From positions 1 through 28,742 of the IMG/VR virus record IMGVR_UViG_3300022221_000021: a stretch of DNA of 28,742 nucleotides; one strand, given 5' to 3'. Below are positions 28,726-28,742 of this stretch, piece by piece. Source of the stretch: a virus. Positions within the stretch are counted from its first letter, which is position 1; every line of letters starts with the position of its first letter. Under the pieces are notes generated by a model. It did not search any database, was not told where the DNA came from, and saw only the letters and a program-made list of their open reading frames with translations. A program made the translations under genes and the position numbers.

Positions 28726-28742
28726 GCCCGGGTTATCGGTCG

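Overview
The window is part of a GC-rich tailed-phage genome or prophage. It carries a contractile-tail (myovirus) virion module whose gene order follows the right arm of phage Mu and FluMu-type prophages. Genes from base 1 to 27628 all read rightward and are tightly packed, with many 4-base ATGA or GTGA overlaps. Only the two lipoprotein genes and one short reading frame at the right end read leftward. No host gene, integrase, repressor, transposase, tRNA, rRNA, CRISPR array or insertion sequence is visible. The high GC and codon use fit a high-GC Gram-negative host; the outer-membrane-style lipoproteins agree with that. The host cannot be named from this sequence.

Layout. (1) 1-2024, DNA metabolism: the tail of a DNA methyltransferase, a replication-initiator-like protein whose central linker is written in GTCAC/GTGAC iterons (a candidate internal origin, as in lambda O), and a DnaC-type helicase loader. 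(2) 2025-4524, packaging: a zinc-ribbon protein, then small and large terminase subunits. (3) 4557-9547, Mu-like head: portal (gp29), gp30/F morphogenesis protein, protease/scaffold I with a probable nested Z, a small decoration-like protein, major capsid T, and a small charged protein. (4) 9551-13017, connector, sheath and tube: gp36, G, gp37, gp38-like, L, M. (5) 13014-18365: tail assembly chaperone with a -1 frameshift site, tape measure, gp43, gp44/P, gp45. (6) 18402-22746, baseplate and fibres: gp46, baseplate J (gp47), an inserted Asp-box fibre, gp48, and a second fibre with a low-GC receptor-binding end. (7) 22768-27628, accessory and probable lysis region: membrane proteins, a tandemly duplicated gene pair, a 9-repeat protein, and a TIM-barrel-like putative hydrolase. 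(8) 27625-28742, leftward: two predicted lipoproteins and a short Trp-rich reading frame.

Together these describe a hybrid: a Mu-type particle coupled to initiator/loader replication and TerS/TerL packaging instead of Mu transposition. The most unusual signal is a short element, ACKCACCCC(C/T)A-like, placed exactly 30 nt upstream of the start codon of four genes (2133, 4557, 6976, 18402). These are the genes that follow a gap of 30 nt or more, and each opens a functional module. None has a good Shine-Dalgarno sequence at normal spacing. This could be an undescribed expression signal or a module-boundary sequence.
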